NCBI RefSeq assembly: GCF_007785775.2
Contig: NZ_VNIK02000006.1
Coordinates: 124,001 to 188,000 of the forward strand
From: Flagellimonas hadalis
GTDB taxonomy: Bacteria; Bacteroidota; Bacteroidia; Flavobacteriales; Flavobacteriaceae
Length of the DNA: 64,000 nt
Reading direction: 5' to 3'
The stretch's first letter is position 1. Every line of letters starts with the position of its first letter. Below, one piece after another: positions 9,309 through 17,479 of this stretch. The notes beneath the pieces were generated by a model. The model had not been told where the DNA came from. It did not search any database and saw only the letters and a list, made by a program, of their open reading frames with translations. The translations under genes and the position numbers were made by a program.

Positions 9309-10559
9309 TTATGATCTTCCACCTCTGCCACCGGAACGGGAAGATCCAGAGGACCTGCTCGCGCCGCCAGAGCTTCTTGAGGAACTGCCCCCGGAACTTC
9401 TGTAGCTTCCAGAGCTCCTTGAACTGCTACTGCCACTACTCCTGTAACTTCCTGAACTTCTGGAGGTTCCTGAAGATGATCTGTAATTGCTGCTTGGCGT
9501 CGACTGATAGTTTCTGCTGCTGCCAGAACTTCTGTTGTAGCTTGGAGAAGAGCTCCTAGTGGCCGAATTGCTTCGACTGTATGAACTATTGCTCCTAGTG
9601 GATGGGGAAGTCCCATACGAACGGTAGGTTCTGGAAGTCCCGCTATAACTTGGATTGGAACGTGTGCTCCTGCTGGTCCTGTAGTCTCTATTACGATTGA
9701 TCGCATCTGCACTTACGGTTCTTCTGGCCATAGTGCCATTGCTATAACTCCTTGAGGTCCTACCCGCATTGGAGCGACCACTATACGTTCTGGTTCCACT
9801 GGTCCTTGAGGCAAGGTTGGACCTTCCTCGAAGGGTGGTGCCGGGAATATAACTGTTGCTATATCCTCTTCTGCCACTCATGTAGGCGTAGTTTCTGCGA
9901 TAGTTGTTGTAGTAATAGGGTCTGTTCCAATGGCCATAATAGCCGCCCCAACCATAATAGCCGGCATATCCCCAGCCATTGTAGGGGTAGCCCCAGCCAT
10001 AATAGCCGGCCCAGCCCCAATTGTTATATCTCCAAGGTCTGTTCCAACCCCATCCCCAACCGTAGTAGGGGGAGTTCCAACCATAGCCCCAGAAAGGATC
10101 GTTCCAGCCCCAGCCCCATCCGCCGTACATGCCTCCCCAGCCCCAGCTGTTGTCATATACGTTTATGGTAACGTTGGACGGATTGTCTCCCCAACCTGGA
10201 TTTCCGTTATAGGTATTGTTATAGGCGAAGTAATCGGTTTGCTCTCCGTAAGGAACGGTGTCGTTTGCCATTTGGCTGGAGTAGCCATCGATATCGGTAA
10301 AAATCTCGCTGTCCAAAATTTCTTCGTACTCGCTTGCTTTTTGTCCAAAATAATCCCCGTAGACATTGCTTTCCTGCTGTTCCATTCGGACAGCATCGGC
10401 GTTTTTCTTCTCAACACGGACCACGCGGTCCCCGCTGGAATAGATGCCATCATCATAATAGGATGCTTGTTGGTAAGATCCACAGGAGGCCACCAAGAGG
10501 GCGCCCACTATGGGTATGGCGAAAATATGGATTTTGTTGTGGGGTAAAGACTTTAACAT
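9309..10559 (-). CDS. Trp/Gly/Tyr-rich and Ser/Arg/Gly-rich low-complexity lipoprotein
   Basis: A 416-residue protein, start chosen at 10559 (MLKSLPHNKIHIFAIPIVGALLVASC) because this gives a lipobox at VASC; the ATG-less upstream extension adds eight residues. Three parts: a charged 100-residue segment after the lipid anchor, a central block of about 90 residues made almost wholly of W, G, Y, N and P (repeats such as WGWGWN and YYGWG), and a C-terminal tail of more than 170 residues dominated by S, R, G, T and Y (RSSGSYRSSG-type repeats). I recognise no catalytic domain. Such proteins could be cell-envelope or matrix components. It is divergent from proS. Long open frames on the opposite strand here are composition artefacts. 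Confidence 0.75.
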   Translation of the reverse strand: MLKSLPHNKIHIFAIPIVGALLVASCGSYQQASYYDDGIYSSGDRVVRVEKKNADAVRMEQQESNVYGDYFGQKASEYEEILDSEIFTDIDGYSSQMANDTVPYGEQTDYFAYNNTYNGNPGWGDNPSNVTINVYDNSWGWGGMYGGWGWGWNDPFWGYGWNSPYYGWGWGWNRPWRYNNWGWAGYYGWGYPYNGWGYAGYYGWGGYYGHWNRPYYYNNYRRNYAYMSGRRGYSNSYIPGTTLRGRSNLASRTSGTRTYSGRSNAGRTSRSYSNGTMARRTVSADAINRNRDYRTSRSTRSNPSYSGTSRTYRSYGTSPSTRSNSSYSRSNSATRSSSPSYNRSSGSSRNYQSTPSSNYRSSSGTSRSSGSYRSSGSSSSRSSGSYRSSGGSSSRSSGGASRSSGSSRSGGRGGRS

Positions 10560-10653
10560 GACGCAATTTTTATTGTTGAACATACTAAAAATAACTAGTT
10601 TTACCGAATTATTTTATTAATAAAATCACAAGTTTTGTGCCAAACTACAATAG

Positions 10654-12129
10654 ATGGGTAAAAATTTGACAAGCCGGGCCGAGGATTATTCCAAATGGTA
10701 TAATGAACTTGTTGTAAAATCGGATTTGGCTGAGAATTCAGGAGTTAGGGGCTGTATGGTGATAAAGCCCTATGGCTATGCGATATGGGAGAAGATGCAG
10801 GCACAGTTGGACAAGATGTTCAAGGAAACGGGCCATGAAAATGCCTATTTTCCGTTGTTCATCCCAAAATCCTATTTGAGCAAGGAGGCTAGCCATGTGG
10901 AAGGTTTTGCCAAGGAATGTGCCGTAGTGACACACTACAGGTTGAAAAATGCAGAGGATGGCAGCGGGATTGTTGTGGATGAAGATGCCAAATTGGAAGA
11001 AGAACTCATCGTCCGCCCAACTTCAGAAACCATCATTTGGGATACATATCGGAAATGGATACAGTCCTACAGGGATTTGCCCATTTTGGTGAATCAATGG
11101 GCCAATGTGGTCCGTTGGGAAATGCGGACACGTTTGTTTTTGCGTACCGCGGAATTTTTATGGCAAGAAGGGCATACGGCCCACGCCACTAAAGAAGAAG
11201 CCTTGGAGGAAGCGGAGCAGATGATGCACGTGTATGCCGAGTTTGCCGAAAGCTATATGGGAGTGCCGGTGATCAAAGGGACCAAAACTGAGAGCGAACG
11301 CTTTGCCGGGGCGGAGGAAACCTATTGCATTGAAGCATTGATGCAGGATGGGAAGGCCCTTCAGGCAGGAACCTCACACTTTTTGGGACAGAACTTTGCC
11401 AAGGCCTTTGATGTGAAATTTGCCACGAAAGAAGGAAACCAGGAATATGTCTGGGCCACTTCTTGGGGCGTTTCCACCCGATTGATGGGTGCTTTGGTGA
11501 TGACCCACAGTGATGACAACGGATTGGTGCTGCCCCCAAAATTGGCGCCCATCCAAGTGGTGATCGTGCCCATATACAAAGGATTGGACCAGTTGGACGC
11601 CATTTCGGAAAAAGTGGAACCCTTGGTCAAGGAACTGCGTTCCAAAGGAATTTCCGTAAAATACGATAAAAGGGATACCCACAAACCAGGCTTCAAATTC
11701 AATGAATATGAACTCAAGGGCGTCCCCGTGCGCTTGGCCGTTGGGCAGCGCGATCTGGAGAACGGAACCTATGAAGTGGCCCGAAGGGATACGCTGACCA
11801 AAGAATCCGTGAAGGCGGAAGAGATTGTGGAAAAGGTGAGCTCACTATTGGAAGATATCCAAGAGAATATATATAACAAAGCCCTCGCTTTTAGGAAAGA
11901 ACACATCACCGAAGTGGATTCTTATGATGATTTCAAAAAGGTGATCGAGGAAAAAGGAGGGTTTGTATCGGCCCATTGGGACGGTGCACCGGAGACAGAG
12001 GACAAGATCAAGGAGGAAACCAAGGCCACCATCCGCTGCATTCCATTGGATGCCAAAAAGGAAGAGGGGAAATGTATGGTGACAGGGAAACCTTCCGCGC
12101 GACGGGTGTTGTTTGCAAAGGCTTATTAA
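10654..12129 (+). CDS. proS: Prolyl-tRNA synthetase (short, archaeal/eukaryal-type)
   Basis: A 491-residue class II aminoacyl-tRNA synthetase. Visible are motif 2 region ([39 protein letters not shown]) and motif 3 region ([21 protein letters not shown]). It lacks the roughly 180-residue editing insertion between motifs 2 and 3 found in E. coli ProRS and carries the C-terminal extension typical of the archaeal-like type, ending [24 protein letters not shown]. It is a cytosolic enzyme charging tRNA-Pro. It is followed by the tRNA-Glu cluster and rpsT, an arrangement I recall as common in flavobacteria. Confidence 0.97.
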   Translation: MGKNLTSRAEDYSKWYNELVVKSDLAENSGVRGCMVIKPYGYAIWEKMQAQLDKMFKETGHENAYFPLFIPKSYLSKEASHVEGFAKECAVVTHYRLKNAEDGSGIVVDEDAKLEEELIVRPTSETIIWDTYRKWIQSYRDLPILVNQWANVVRWEMRTRLFLRTAEFLWQEGHTAHATKEEALEEAEQMMHVYAEFAESYMGVPVIKGTKTESERFAGAEETYCIEALMQDGKALQAGTSHFLGQNFAKAFDVKFATKEGNQEYVWATSWGVSTRLMGALVMTHSDDNGLVLPPKLAPIQVVIVPIYKGLDQLDAISEKVEPLVKELRSKGISVKYDKRDTHKPGFKFNEYELKGVPVRLAVGQRDLENGTYEVARRDTLTKESVKAEEIVEKVSSLLEDIQENIYNKALAFRKEHITEVDSYDDFKKVIEEKGGFVSAHWDGAPETEDKIKEETKATIRCIPLDAKKEEGKCMVTGKPSARRVLFAKAY

Positions 12130-12156
12130 ACAGGAGGCAAAAAATAAAATTTACTG

Positions 12157-12186
12157 TTGCAAGACTTAAAAATAGTTGTATTTTTG
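12157..12186 (+). promoter_or_regulatory. Bacteroidota-type promoter of the tRNA-Glu cluster
   Basis: A TTG at 12157-12159, exactly 19 bases, then TATTTTTG at 12179-12186. This is a perfect match to the TTG-N19-TAnnTTTG consensus of the Bacteroidota housekeeping sigma factor. The predicted start of transcription is near 12193, about 18 bases before the first tRNA. Confidence 0.85.
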
Positions 12187-12210
12187 CATCCGCAATTGTG
12201 TAACCATAAT

Positions 12211-12282
12211 GGCCCGTTCGTCTAGGGGTTAGGACGCCAGGTTTTCATCCTGGTAACAGGGGTTCGATTCCCCTACGGGCTA
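12211..12282 (+). tRNA. tRNA-Glu (TTC), copy 1
   Basis: A 72-base cloverleaf: acceptor GGCCCGT pairs with ACGGGCT (one G-U pair), anticodon stem CCAGG/CCTGG around loop TTTTCAT with anticodon TTC, and T-arm AGGGG-TTCGATT-CCCCT. CCA is not encoded. First of three identical copies. Confidence 0.97.
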
Positions 12283-12341
12283 CGAAGTTCAATGAAATAT
12301 TGGAATACAAAGGGTTTTTACCTTTGGTTCCATTTTAAAAC

Positions 12342-12413
12342 GGCCCGTTCGTCTAGGGGTTAGGACGCCAGGTTTTCATCCTGGTAACAGGGGTTCGATT
12401 CCCCTACGGGCTA
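12342..12413 (+). tRNA. tRNA-Glu (TTC), copy 2
   Basis: Identical in sequence to the copy at 12211, located exactly 131 bases downstream and preceded by a 59-base spacer that is itself repeated after this copy. Confidence 0.97.
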
Positions 12414-12472
12414 CGAAGTTCAATGAAATATTGGAATACAAAGGGTTTTTACCTTTGGTTCCATTTTAAAAC

Positions 12473-12544
12473 GGCCCGTTCGTCTAGGGGTTAGGACGCC
12501 AGGTTTTCATCCTGGTAACAGGGGTTCGATTCCCCTACGGGCTA
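12473..12544 (+). tRNA. tRNA-Glu (TTC), copy 3
   Basis: Identical to the two upstream copies, again at 131-base spacing. The sequence diverges from the repeat right after the discriminator base and leads into rpsT 33 bases later, so the S20 mRNA may be co-transcribed with the tRNAs. Confidence 0.97.
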
Positions 12545-12577
12545 CAAAAAGAAATTTAGAAAGCAGAATATAAGATA

Positions 12578-12829
12578 ATGGCAAACCATAAGTCAGCATT
12601 AAAGAGAATCAGAAGAAACGAAGCAGTACGCTTGCGTAACAGGTACCAGCACAAAACTGTGCGTAACGCAATCAAGAAATTGCGCAATGAAGAGGACAAG
12701 AAAGCTGCAGAGGCTTTGTTGCCCACTGTGGTCGGCATGATCGATAAGTTGGCCAAGCGCAACATTATCCATAACAACAAGGCTTCCAACCTGAAAAGCA
12801 AATTGATGAGCAAGGTTTCCGGTATGTAA
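12578..12829 (+). CDS. rpsT: 30S ribosomal protein S20
   Basis: An 83-residue basic, helical protein starting [15 protein letters not shown], the typical S20 opening, and continuing with [19 protein letters not shown] and the C-terminal [18 protein letters not shown] that is diagnostic for the family. It binds the 5-prime and 3-prime minor domains of 16S rRNA in the small subunit. It lies 33 bases after the third tRNA-Glu and is followed by a strong terminator. Confidence 0.98.
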   Translation: MANHKSALKRIRRNEAVRLRNRYQHKTVRNAIKKLRNEEDKKAAEALLPTVVGMIDKLAKRNIIHNNKASNLKSKLMSKVSGM

Positions 12830-12854
12830 GCTTGATTCAAATCAACATATATTA

Positions 12855-12886
12855 AAAAGCGTTCCAAAACAGGAGCGCTTTTTTTT
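12855..12886. terminator. Rho-independent terminator after rpsT
   Basis: Arms AAAGCGTTCC and GGAGCGCTTT around the loop AAAACA, followed by eight T. It lies between rpsT and a convergent membrane-protein gene and, with its flanking A-run, could act in both directions. Confidence 0.85.
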
Positions 12887-12891
12887 GACCT

Positions 12892-13584
12892 TTATCGGAA
12901 CGCTTTGCGCTGTGAGATGATGAAGCCCAGCATGAAGTTCGCGTACATGAACAGGATCAGCACTTTCAATACTTGGCGCAGTTGGTAATCTACCCATATT
13001 GTTGGTGCTTCATAGGCTACCAAAAACAGGAAGGGGGAAACGGAGTGGAAACCGACCAGTGCCAAACTGATCCAGAACATGAGGTTATACTTTAAGGAAT
13101 GCAAATGAGGCCCCTCATCCATTTTCTCTTTGAAATACAGGGCTATGCTGGCCAAAAGTACCATGGATGCCATCAGATCTGCAAAGTAAAGGTTCATGTG
13201 CAACGGGTCTTGAAAGAAAAGGCTGATCGCATAGGCCAACATACTGATGCCAGCACCATATCTCACCCATTTTTTGTGCTTATCCACCTTCAGTACCCTC
13301 CAATAGATGTAATAAAAAAACAAAAATGCGAGGACCGAATAGATGTTGTAGATGATCACATTGTGCCATTTGTATCGCTCATCGGAGAAAAACTGAAAAT
13401 CGTCATGATACCTGATGAAGTAGCCCAACAGCTCAGTCAGGAAAGTGTACATCAAATAAATGGGGAAGTATTTTAGGGGTGTGTCAAAATAGGATCTGTA
13501 TCGAAAAACCGCCACCAGCCAAACAAGAAAGTAAAGGGGGATATAAAATTGGTTTGTAATGAATTTATAGAGCTCCTCTATCAT
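12892..13584 (-). CDS. Multi-span membrane protein of unknown function (paralogue A)
   Basis: A 230-residue integral membrane protein with about seven hydrophobic segments. Features shared with the neighbouring gene: IPLYFLVWLVAVFRYR near residue 15, SYFDTPLKYFPI, FLTELLGYFIRY, FFSDERYKWHNVIIYNIYSV, FKEK..., the sequence YNLMFWISLALVGFHS..PFL, and the identical C-terminal RKAFR. I do not recognise a named family; the layout recalls small seven-helix proteins, but no functional motif is evident. It is probably in one transcription unit with its paralogue and the lipoprotein upstream, although a hairpin separates the two paralogues. Confidence 0.85.
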   Translation of the reverse strand: MIEELYKFITNQFYIPLYFLVWLVAVFRYRSYFDTPLKYFPIYLMYTFLTELLGYFIRYHDDFQFFSDERYKWHNVIIYNIYSVLAFLFFYYIYWRVLKVDKHKKWVRYGAGISMLAYAISLFFQDPLHMNLYFADLMASMVLLASIALYFKEKMDEGPHLHSLKYNLMFWISLALVGFHSVSPFLFLVAYEAPTIWVDYQLRQVLKVLILFMYANFMLGFIISQRKAFR

Positions 13585-13624
13585 CGGTTGTTCTGTTCCC
13601 TTTTTGTTGAGATATAAATGTAAA

Positions 13625-13654
13625 CAATAAAAAATGCCCCCGGTGTTTGGGGGC
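13625..13654 (-). terminator. Hairpin terminator between the two membrane paralogues
   Basis: Arms GCCCCC (13636-13641) and GGGGGC (13649-13654) with a short loop. Read on the minus strand the stem is followed by a T-rich run, as expected for termination after the 13680-14369 gene. Confidence 0.75.
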
Positions 13655-13679
13655 GTACATGTTCTTCCTTGGTTGTGCC

Positions 13680-14369
13680 TTATCTGAAAGCTTTCCGTTT
13701 TCCAATCAACAGACCAATGATGAAACAGCTATATTGTAGCACAATGGATCCCAATAAGATTGGTCTGAGGTAGACATTGACCGTAATCCCCAAATTGAGC
13801 TTGTACATGGTCAAAATGACGGGGAAAAGGGTGTAGAAAGCAAATAGCCCCATACTTACCCAGAACAATAAGTTGTACCTCAGCGGTTGCTGGTTCTCTT
13901 CTGTGCGCTTCTCCTTAAAATAGAGCACAAGAACTGCAATCAGTATTAGGGAAACAACGATATGGGCATAGGTCAATTGGTCGTGTAGCGGATTGCAAAA
14001 AAAAGTATTTATGAGATAGATGAGCACACATGAAACACTCCCGTAGAAAATCCACTTTTTTACCAACGGTTTTTTGGTGGTCTTCCGATACACTTCAAAG
14101 AAGAAAAGAAAGAACACCAGTTGGTAGATGTTGTAGATGATTACGTTGTGCCATGCGAAACGGTCATCCGAAAAAAATTGAAACTCGTTCGAATACTTGA
14201 TGAAATAACCCAACAGCTCTGTAAAAAAGGTATAGATGATAACCATGGGAAGGTATTTCAACGGAGTGTCGAAATACCTTCTGTACCTATACACCGCAAT
14301 TATCCACGTAAGGAGATAGAGGGGGATATAGAAATGTGCTATCAAATGTTGGAAAAGCTCGTTGAGCAT
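13680..14369 (-). CDS. Multi-span membrane protein of unknown function (paralogue B)
   Basis: A 229-residue membrane protein, clearly homologous along its full length to the gene at 12892: IPLYLLTWIIAVYRYRRYFDTPLKYLP, FFTELLGYFIKY, FQFFSDDRFAWHNVIIYNIYQ, YNLLFWVSMGLFAFYTLFP and the same RKAFR C-terminus. Around half of the positions look identical by eye. Function unknown. It begins 6 bases after the stop of the lipoprotein gene at 14376, so the two are very likely cotranscribed. Confidence 0.85.
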   Translation of the reverse strand: MLNELFQHLIAHFYIPLYLLTWIIAVYRYRRYFDTPLKYLPMVIIYTFFTELLGYFIKYSNEFQFFSDDRFAWHNVIIYNIYQLVFFLFFFEVYRKTTKKPLVKKWIFYGSVSCVLIYLINTFFCNPLHDQLTYAHIVVSLILIAVLVLYFKEKRTEENQQPLRYNLLFWVSMGLFAFYTLFPVILTMYKLNLGITVNVYLRPILLGSIVLQYSCFIIGLLIGKRKAFR

Positions 14370-14375
14370 AGTGGT

Positions 14376-15053
14376 TTAATCAAAATCATCTGGATATGGG
14401 GGAGGTCCTGAGCTGCCGTGGTTCAAGTTCAGGCTCTGGTCAATGGATGTTGATGAGAGGCTGGGAACAAAACCGGCCTCAGATCTTTCCACTTGGTTGG
14501 ATTTGTACCCGATGCCAGTTTCCCCAACGGCGTTTTTGATCAATTTGGCCTTTCCATCGGCGCCAATATAGAAGCCGTAATCCATGCTGTCCACTCTCAT
14601 GGTGGGTACAATGAAGATGGAGTTTTGTCTAGGATGGACCACCTTGTCACCATCGGGAAAACGATCTTTGTCCGGATAGTTCGCAAAATAGATCCGAAGC
14701 GTGGAGATGTCCACCTTGGCTTCTTTGGCCTCCTGTTCAATAAATGCGATGTACTGTTTGATGGTGGCATAATCAAAATCACTGAACCGGGCCGGTACAA
14801 ATTTTTCGTCCGGTTTTCGTTCCATTTCAAACAGTTGGATCATGTCCACCCGGTTTTTGGTGTAATTGTCATACAGGGATTTGGATTCTGCCAGCGTAAT
14901 GATTCCACTTGGAGCGGATACCACCTCTTCTTGAGGTTCTCCGGGGGTTCTGGGATCGGTCGTGTCGTCTTTCTTTGGTCCTTGTTGGCAAGAGCTGGCC
15001 AAGAGCAGGATGGAACCCAAAAAAGCAATAGTGTTTTTTCTGTTGTTTTTCAT
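14376..15053 (-). CDS. Lipoprotein of unknown function
   Basis: A 225-residue lipoprotein with signal MKNNRKNTIAFLGSILLLASSC and lipobox ending at Cys22. After a Pro/Asp/Glu-rich linker the soluble part includes ITLAESKSLYDNYTKNRV, FDYATIKQYIAFIEQEAKEAKV and RIYFANYPD, then NSIFIVPTMRV. Comparable sequences occur in flavobacterial hypothetical proteins; no catalytic motif is seen. The C-terminal 45 residues are Ser/Pro/Asp-rich and probably flexible. It starts a leftward unit with the two membrane paralogues. Confidence 0.8.
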   Translation of the reverse strand: MKNNRKNTIAFLGSILLLASSCQQGPKKDDTTDPRTPGEPQEEVVSAPSGIITLAESKSLYDNYTKNRVDMIQLFEMERKPDEKFVPARFSDFDYATIKQYIAFIEQEAKEAKVDISTLRIYFANYPDKDRFPDGDKVVHPRQNSIFIVPTMRVDSMDYGFYIGADGKAKLIKNAVGETGIGYKSNQVERSEAGFVPSLSSTSIDQSLNLNHGSSGPPPYPDDFD

Positions 15054-15125
15054 TGAATAAGTGTTTAAAGTTCAGTTTTGAGGAAACCAATTTAAAGATA
15101 TGCCTTTTCTTCAAATTGAGTCAAT

Positions 15126-15158
15126 AAAAAACCCTCCAAGAAACTTTGAAGGGTTTTT
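15126..15158. terminator. Bidirectional terminator downstream of rho
   Basis: Arms AAAAACCCT (15126-15134) and AGGGTTTTT (15150-15158), extended inward by partial CCAAG/CTTTG pairing. A-run on one side and T-run on the other fit termination of the rho transcript on the minus strand. Confidence 0.8.
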
Positions 15159-15189
15159 ATTTTATTGAAATTGAATCATTTATGTAATT

Positions 15190-16791
15190 CTATTCGTTCA
15201 TTGTGAGTAAAAATTCCTCATTGTTCCGGGTCTGCTTGATGCGCTGCTCCATAAACTCCATCGCCTCCACAGGGTTCATGTCCGCAAGATACTTGCGCAT
15301 GATCCACATACGTTGGATGGTGTTCTCGTCCAACAGCAGGTCGTCCCTTCGGGTTGAGGAAGAAATAAGGTCGATGGCAGGGAAAATCCTTCGGTTGGAG
15401 ATCCTACGATCCAATTGAAGTTCCATGTTACCGGTACCCTTGAATTCCTCAAAGATAACCTCGTCCATCTTAGATCCGGTCTCGGTCAGGGCTGTTGCGA
15501 TGATGGACAGTGATCCACCGTTTTCAATGTTCCTGGCAGCTCCGAAGAAACGTTTGGGTTTGTGCAATGCATTGGCATCCACACCACCACTCAATACTTT
15601 CCCTGATGCGGGCTGTACGGTGTTGTAGGCGCGTGCCAAACGGGTGATGGAATCCAAAAGGATCACCACGTCATGGCCGCATTCCACCAATCGCTTGGCT
15701 TTGTCCAATACGATGTTCGCTACTTTTACATGTTCGGAAGCTTCCTTGTCAAAAGTGGAGGCGACCACTTCGCCGCGAACATTACGCTGCATATCGGTAA
15801 CCTCTTCCGGCCTTTCATCGATCAAAAGGATGATCTGGTAAACTTCCGGATGGTTGGCCGCAATGGCATTGGCTATGTCCTTCAGCAACATGGTCTTACC
15901 TGTTTTGGGCTGGGACACGATCATGCCCCTTTGTCCTTTTCCGATGGGGGAGAACAGGTCCATGATCCTAGTGGAAATGGTACTCTGCTTTTCAGCCAAT
16001 TTAAATTTTTCCTTAGGGAACAATGGGGTCAAGTGTTCAAAGGAAACCCTGTCCCTCACCACTTGGGGGTCGAGGCCATTGATTTTGTTCACCTTGATCA
16101 AAGGGAAATATTTTTCACCTTCTTTTGGAGGCCTGATGTTCCCCAAAACAGTATCCCCGGATTTCAGTCCGAACAATCGGATCTGTGATTGGGAAACATA
16201 GATATCGTCAGGAGATGAAAGATAGTTGTAATCGGAAGACCTCAAGAATCCATATCCGTCCTGCATGATATCCAGAACACCTTCACTCTCAATGATGCTA
16301 TCGAATTCAAATTCAGGCTCTTTGTACCTGTTCTTGAGATCCTTGTCAAAATTGCTGTTCTTTTTGTCGTGCTTTTCGTGGTGGGTGTTCTTTTGGTGTT
16401 GCTGCTGGTGTTGGTTTGCCCTTTTGGCATTCCCCTGGGTTTTTGGGGCATTGTTCTGTTTGTTCTCCTTTTTTTGCGGTTGTACCTTGGAGTCGTCCTT
16501 TTTATCCTTGGCTTCGGTTTCAGGAGCTTTTTCAGCTGTTTCTACCTTAGTTTCTTTTGGCTCGGCCATTTTCGGTCTGGGGGTCCTTTCACGTTTTGGC
16601 TTAGGGGCAGGCCTTTCTTGGGGGGGGGCAGTGTTCTCTGCCACTGCTTTAGGGTTGGATGCTTGGACATCAAGTATCTGATATACAAGGTCCAGTTTTT
16701 TTAGGGTTTTGAATTTAGGAACATTAAGATCCTTTGCAATTTCTTGCAGTTCAGGAAGCTTTTTAGCTTTTAGATCTGAAATCTCGAACAT
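15190..16791 (-). CDS. rho: Transcription termination factor Rho with Bacteroidota N-terminal insertion
   Basis: A 533-residue hexameric RNA-dependent ATPase that ends transcription. In order: an N-terminal Rho_N helical domain (residues 1-40), a disordered insertion of about 115 residues rich in Pro, Lys, Gln, Asn and His, the RNA-binding cold-shock-like domain with DGYGFLRS near 178-185, and the RecA-like motor with Walker [10 protein letters not shown] at about 293-301, the [14 protein letters not shown] segment and [11 protein letters not shown]. The insertion is a Bacteroidota trait that may add RNA binding or phase separation. A run of nine C (plus-strand G 16620-16628) encodes Ala55-Pro-Pro inside this insertion and is a possible slippage site. 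Confidence 0.97.
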   Translation of the reverse strand: MFEISDLKAKKLPELQEIAKDLNVPKFKTLKKLDLVYQILDVQASNPKAVAENTAPPQERPAPKPKRERTPRPKMAEPKETKVETAEKAPETEAKDKKDDSKVQPQKKENKQNNAPKTQGNAKRANQHQQQHQKNTHHEKHDKKNSNFDKDLKNRYKEPEFEFDSIIESEGVLDIMQDGYGFLRSSDYNYLSSPDDIYVSQSQIRLFGLKSGDTVLGNIRPPKEGEKYFPLIKVNKINGLDPQVVRDRVSFEHLTPLFPKEKFKLAEKQSTISTRIMDLFSPIGKGQRGMIVSQPKTGKTMLLKDIANAIAANHPEVYQIILLIDERPEEVTDMQRNVRGEVVASTFDKEASEHVKVANIVLDKAKRLVECGHDVVILLDSITRLARAYNTVQPASGKVLSGGVDANALHKPKRFFGAARNIENGGSLSIIATALTETGSKMDEVIFEEFKGTGNMELQLDRRISNRRIFPAIDLISSSTRRDDLLLDENTIQRMWIMRKYLADMNPVEAMEFMEQRIKQTRNNEEFLLTMNE

Positions 16792-16983
16792 TAAGTAAAG
16801 AATAAGTTAAACGTGTCTAATCTGAATATATTGAAGTAAAAGTTATTTGGGTGCTACTGGTGGAAAGATTTCCTAGGTAAGTACTTCGCTAATAACGACA
16901 CAATAATACAAATTATTTTTCAAGAATAAAGGCCCATTTGTCAAAAAGACAGTTATTTTTGCGTTTTGAAATCGATTTGTGCA

Positions 16984-17394
16984 ATGATTCAACGGATTCA
17001 GACGTTTTATTTGGTGATAGTGGCCCTGATTACAGGCGTGCTTCCCTTTTTTCTGAACCTTTGGGTCGAAGTGGGCGGTAAAGCGGTATATGCCCAAAAT
17101 GAAGTTTTGGTCAGTGTGGCCTTTTATGCTTCGGCAGTTTTGGCCGTTATTGCCATTTTGCTGTACAAAAAAAGACAAAATCAATTTGTGGTGAACAGAT
17201 TGAACATCATATTGAACCTTTTTTTACTAGGATTTTTCGTTTATCGATCGCTAAGCTTATCCGGAGAAGCTGTTGTTTCTGAGAAGGGTATTGGGATGCT
17301 GATTCCTGTATTTTCTATCGTTTTTCTGGTCCTGGCCAACAGGGCTATCAAAAAGGATGAAGATCTTGTAAAATCTGTTGATCGCTTACGTTGA
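16984..17394 (+). CDS. DUF4293 family membrane protein
   Basis: A 136-residue inner-membrane protein with four predicted membrane segments: TFYLVIVALITGVLPFFL, VAFYASAVLAVIAILLY, IILNLFLLGFFVYRSL and MLIPVFSIVFLVLAN. The opening MIQRIQTFYLVIVALIT is characteristic of the Bacteroidota DUF4293 family; I therefore start at 16984 rather than at the upstream GTG/ATG that adds six residues. Function unknown. It is divergent from rho, a pairing I recall as recurrent in flavobacteria. A TATTTTTG -7-like box lies 22 bases upstream. Confidence 0.88.
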   Translation: MIQRIQTFYLVIVALITGVLPFFLNLWVEVGGKAVYAQNEVLVSVAFYASAVLAVIAILLYKKRQNQFVVNRLNIILNLFLLGFFVYRSLSLSGEAVVSEKGIGMLIPVFSIVFLVLANRAIKKDEDLVKSVDRLR

Positions 17395-17425
17395 ACCTAA
17401 CATCTTAGTAGTATTAGTGCGAAAG

Positions 17426-17456
17426 AATCCCGGCCTCTTGGTCGGGATTTTTGTTT
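17426..17456. terminator. Terminator after the DUF4293 gene
   Basis: Arms AATCCCG (17426-17432) and CGGGATT (17443-17449), extended by imperfect GCC/GGT pairing, then a T-rich tail. Lies between convergent genes. Confidence 0.8.
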
Positions 17457-17479
17457 TTGATGCATATTGAATTCATGGT

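Larger units (their letters stand above)
12211..12544 (+). repeat. 131-bp tandem repeat containing the tRNA-Glu genes
   Basis: Two full 131-bp units plus a third tRNA. The 59-base spacers (12283-12341 and 12414-12472) are identical and each folds into a nested hairpin (outer TGGAA/TTCCA, inner AAAGG/CCTTT), probably a processing signal between the tRNAs. Confidence 0.9.

Noticed and set aside
9930-10547. 205-codon plus-strand frame rich in Ala, Ile, Pro and Val
   Set aside because: It mirrors the repeated Trp/Gly/Tyr codons of the lipoprotein on the other strand; composition artefact.
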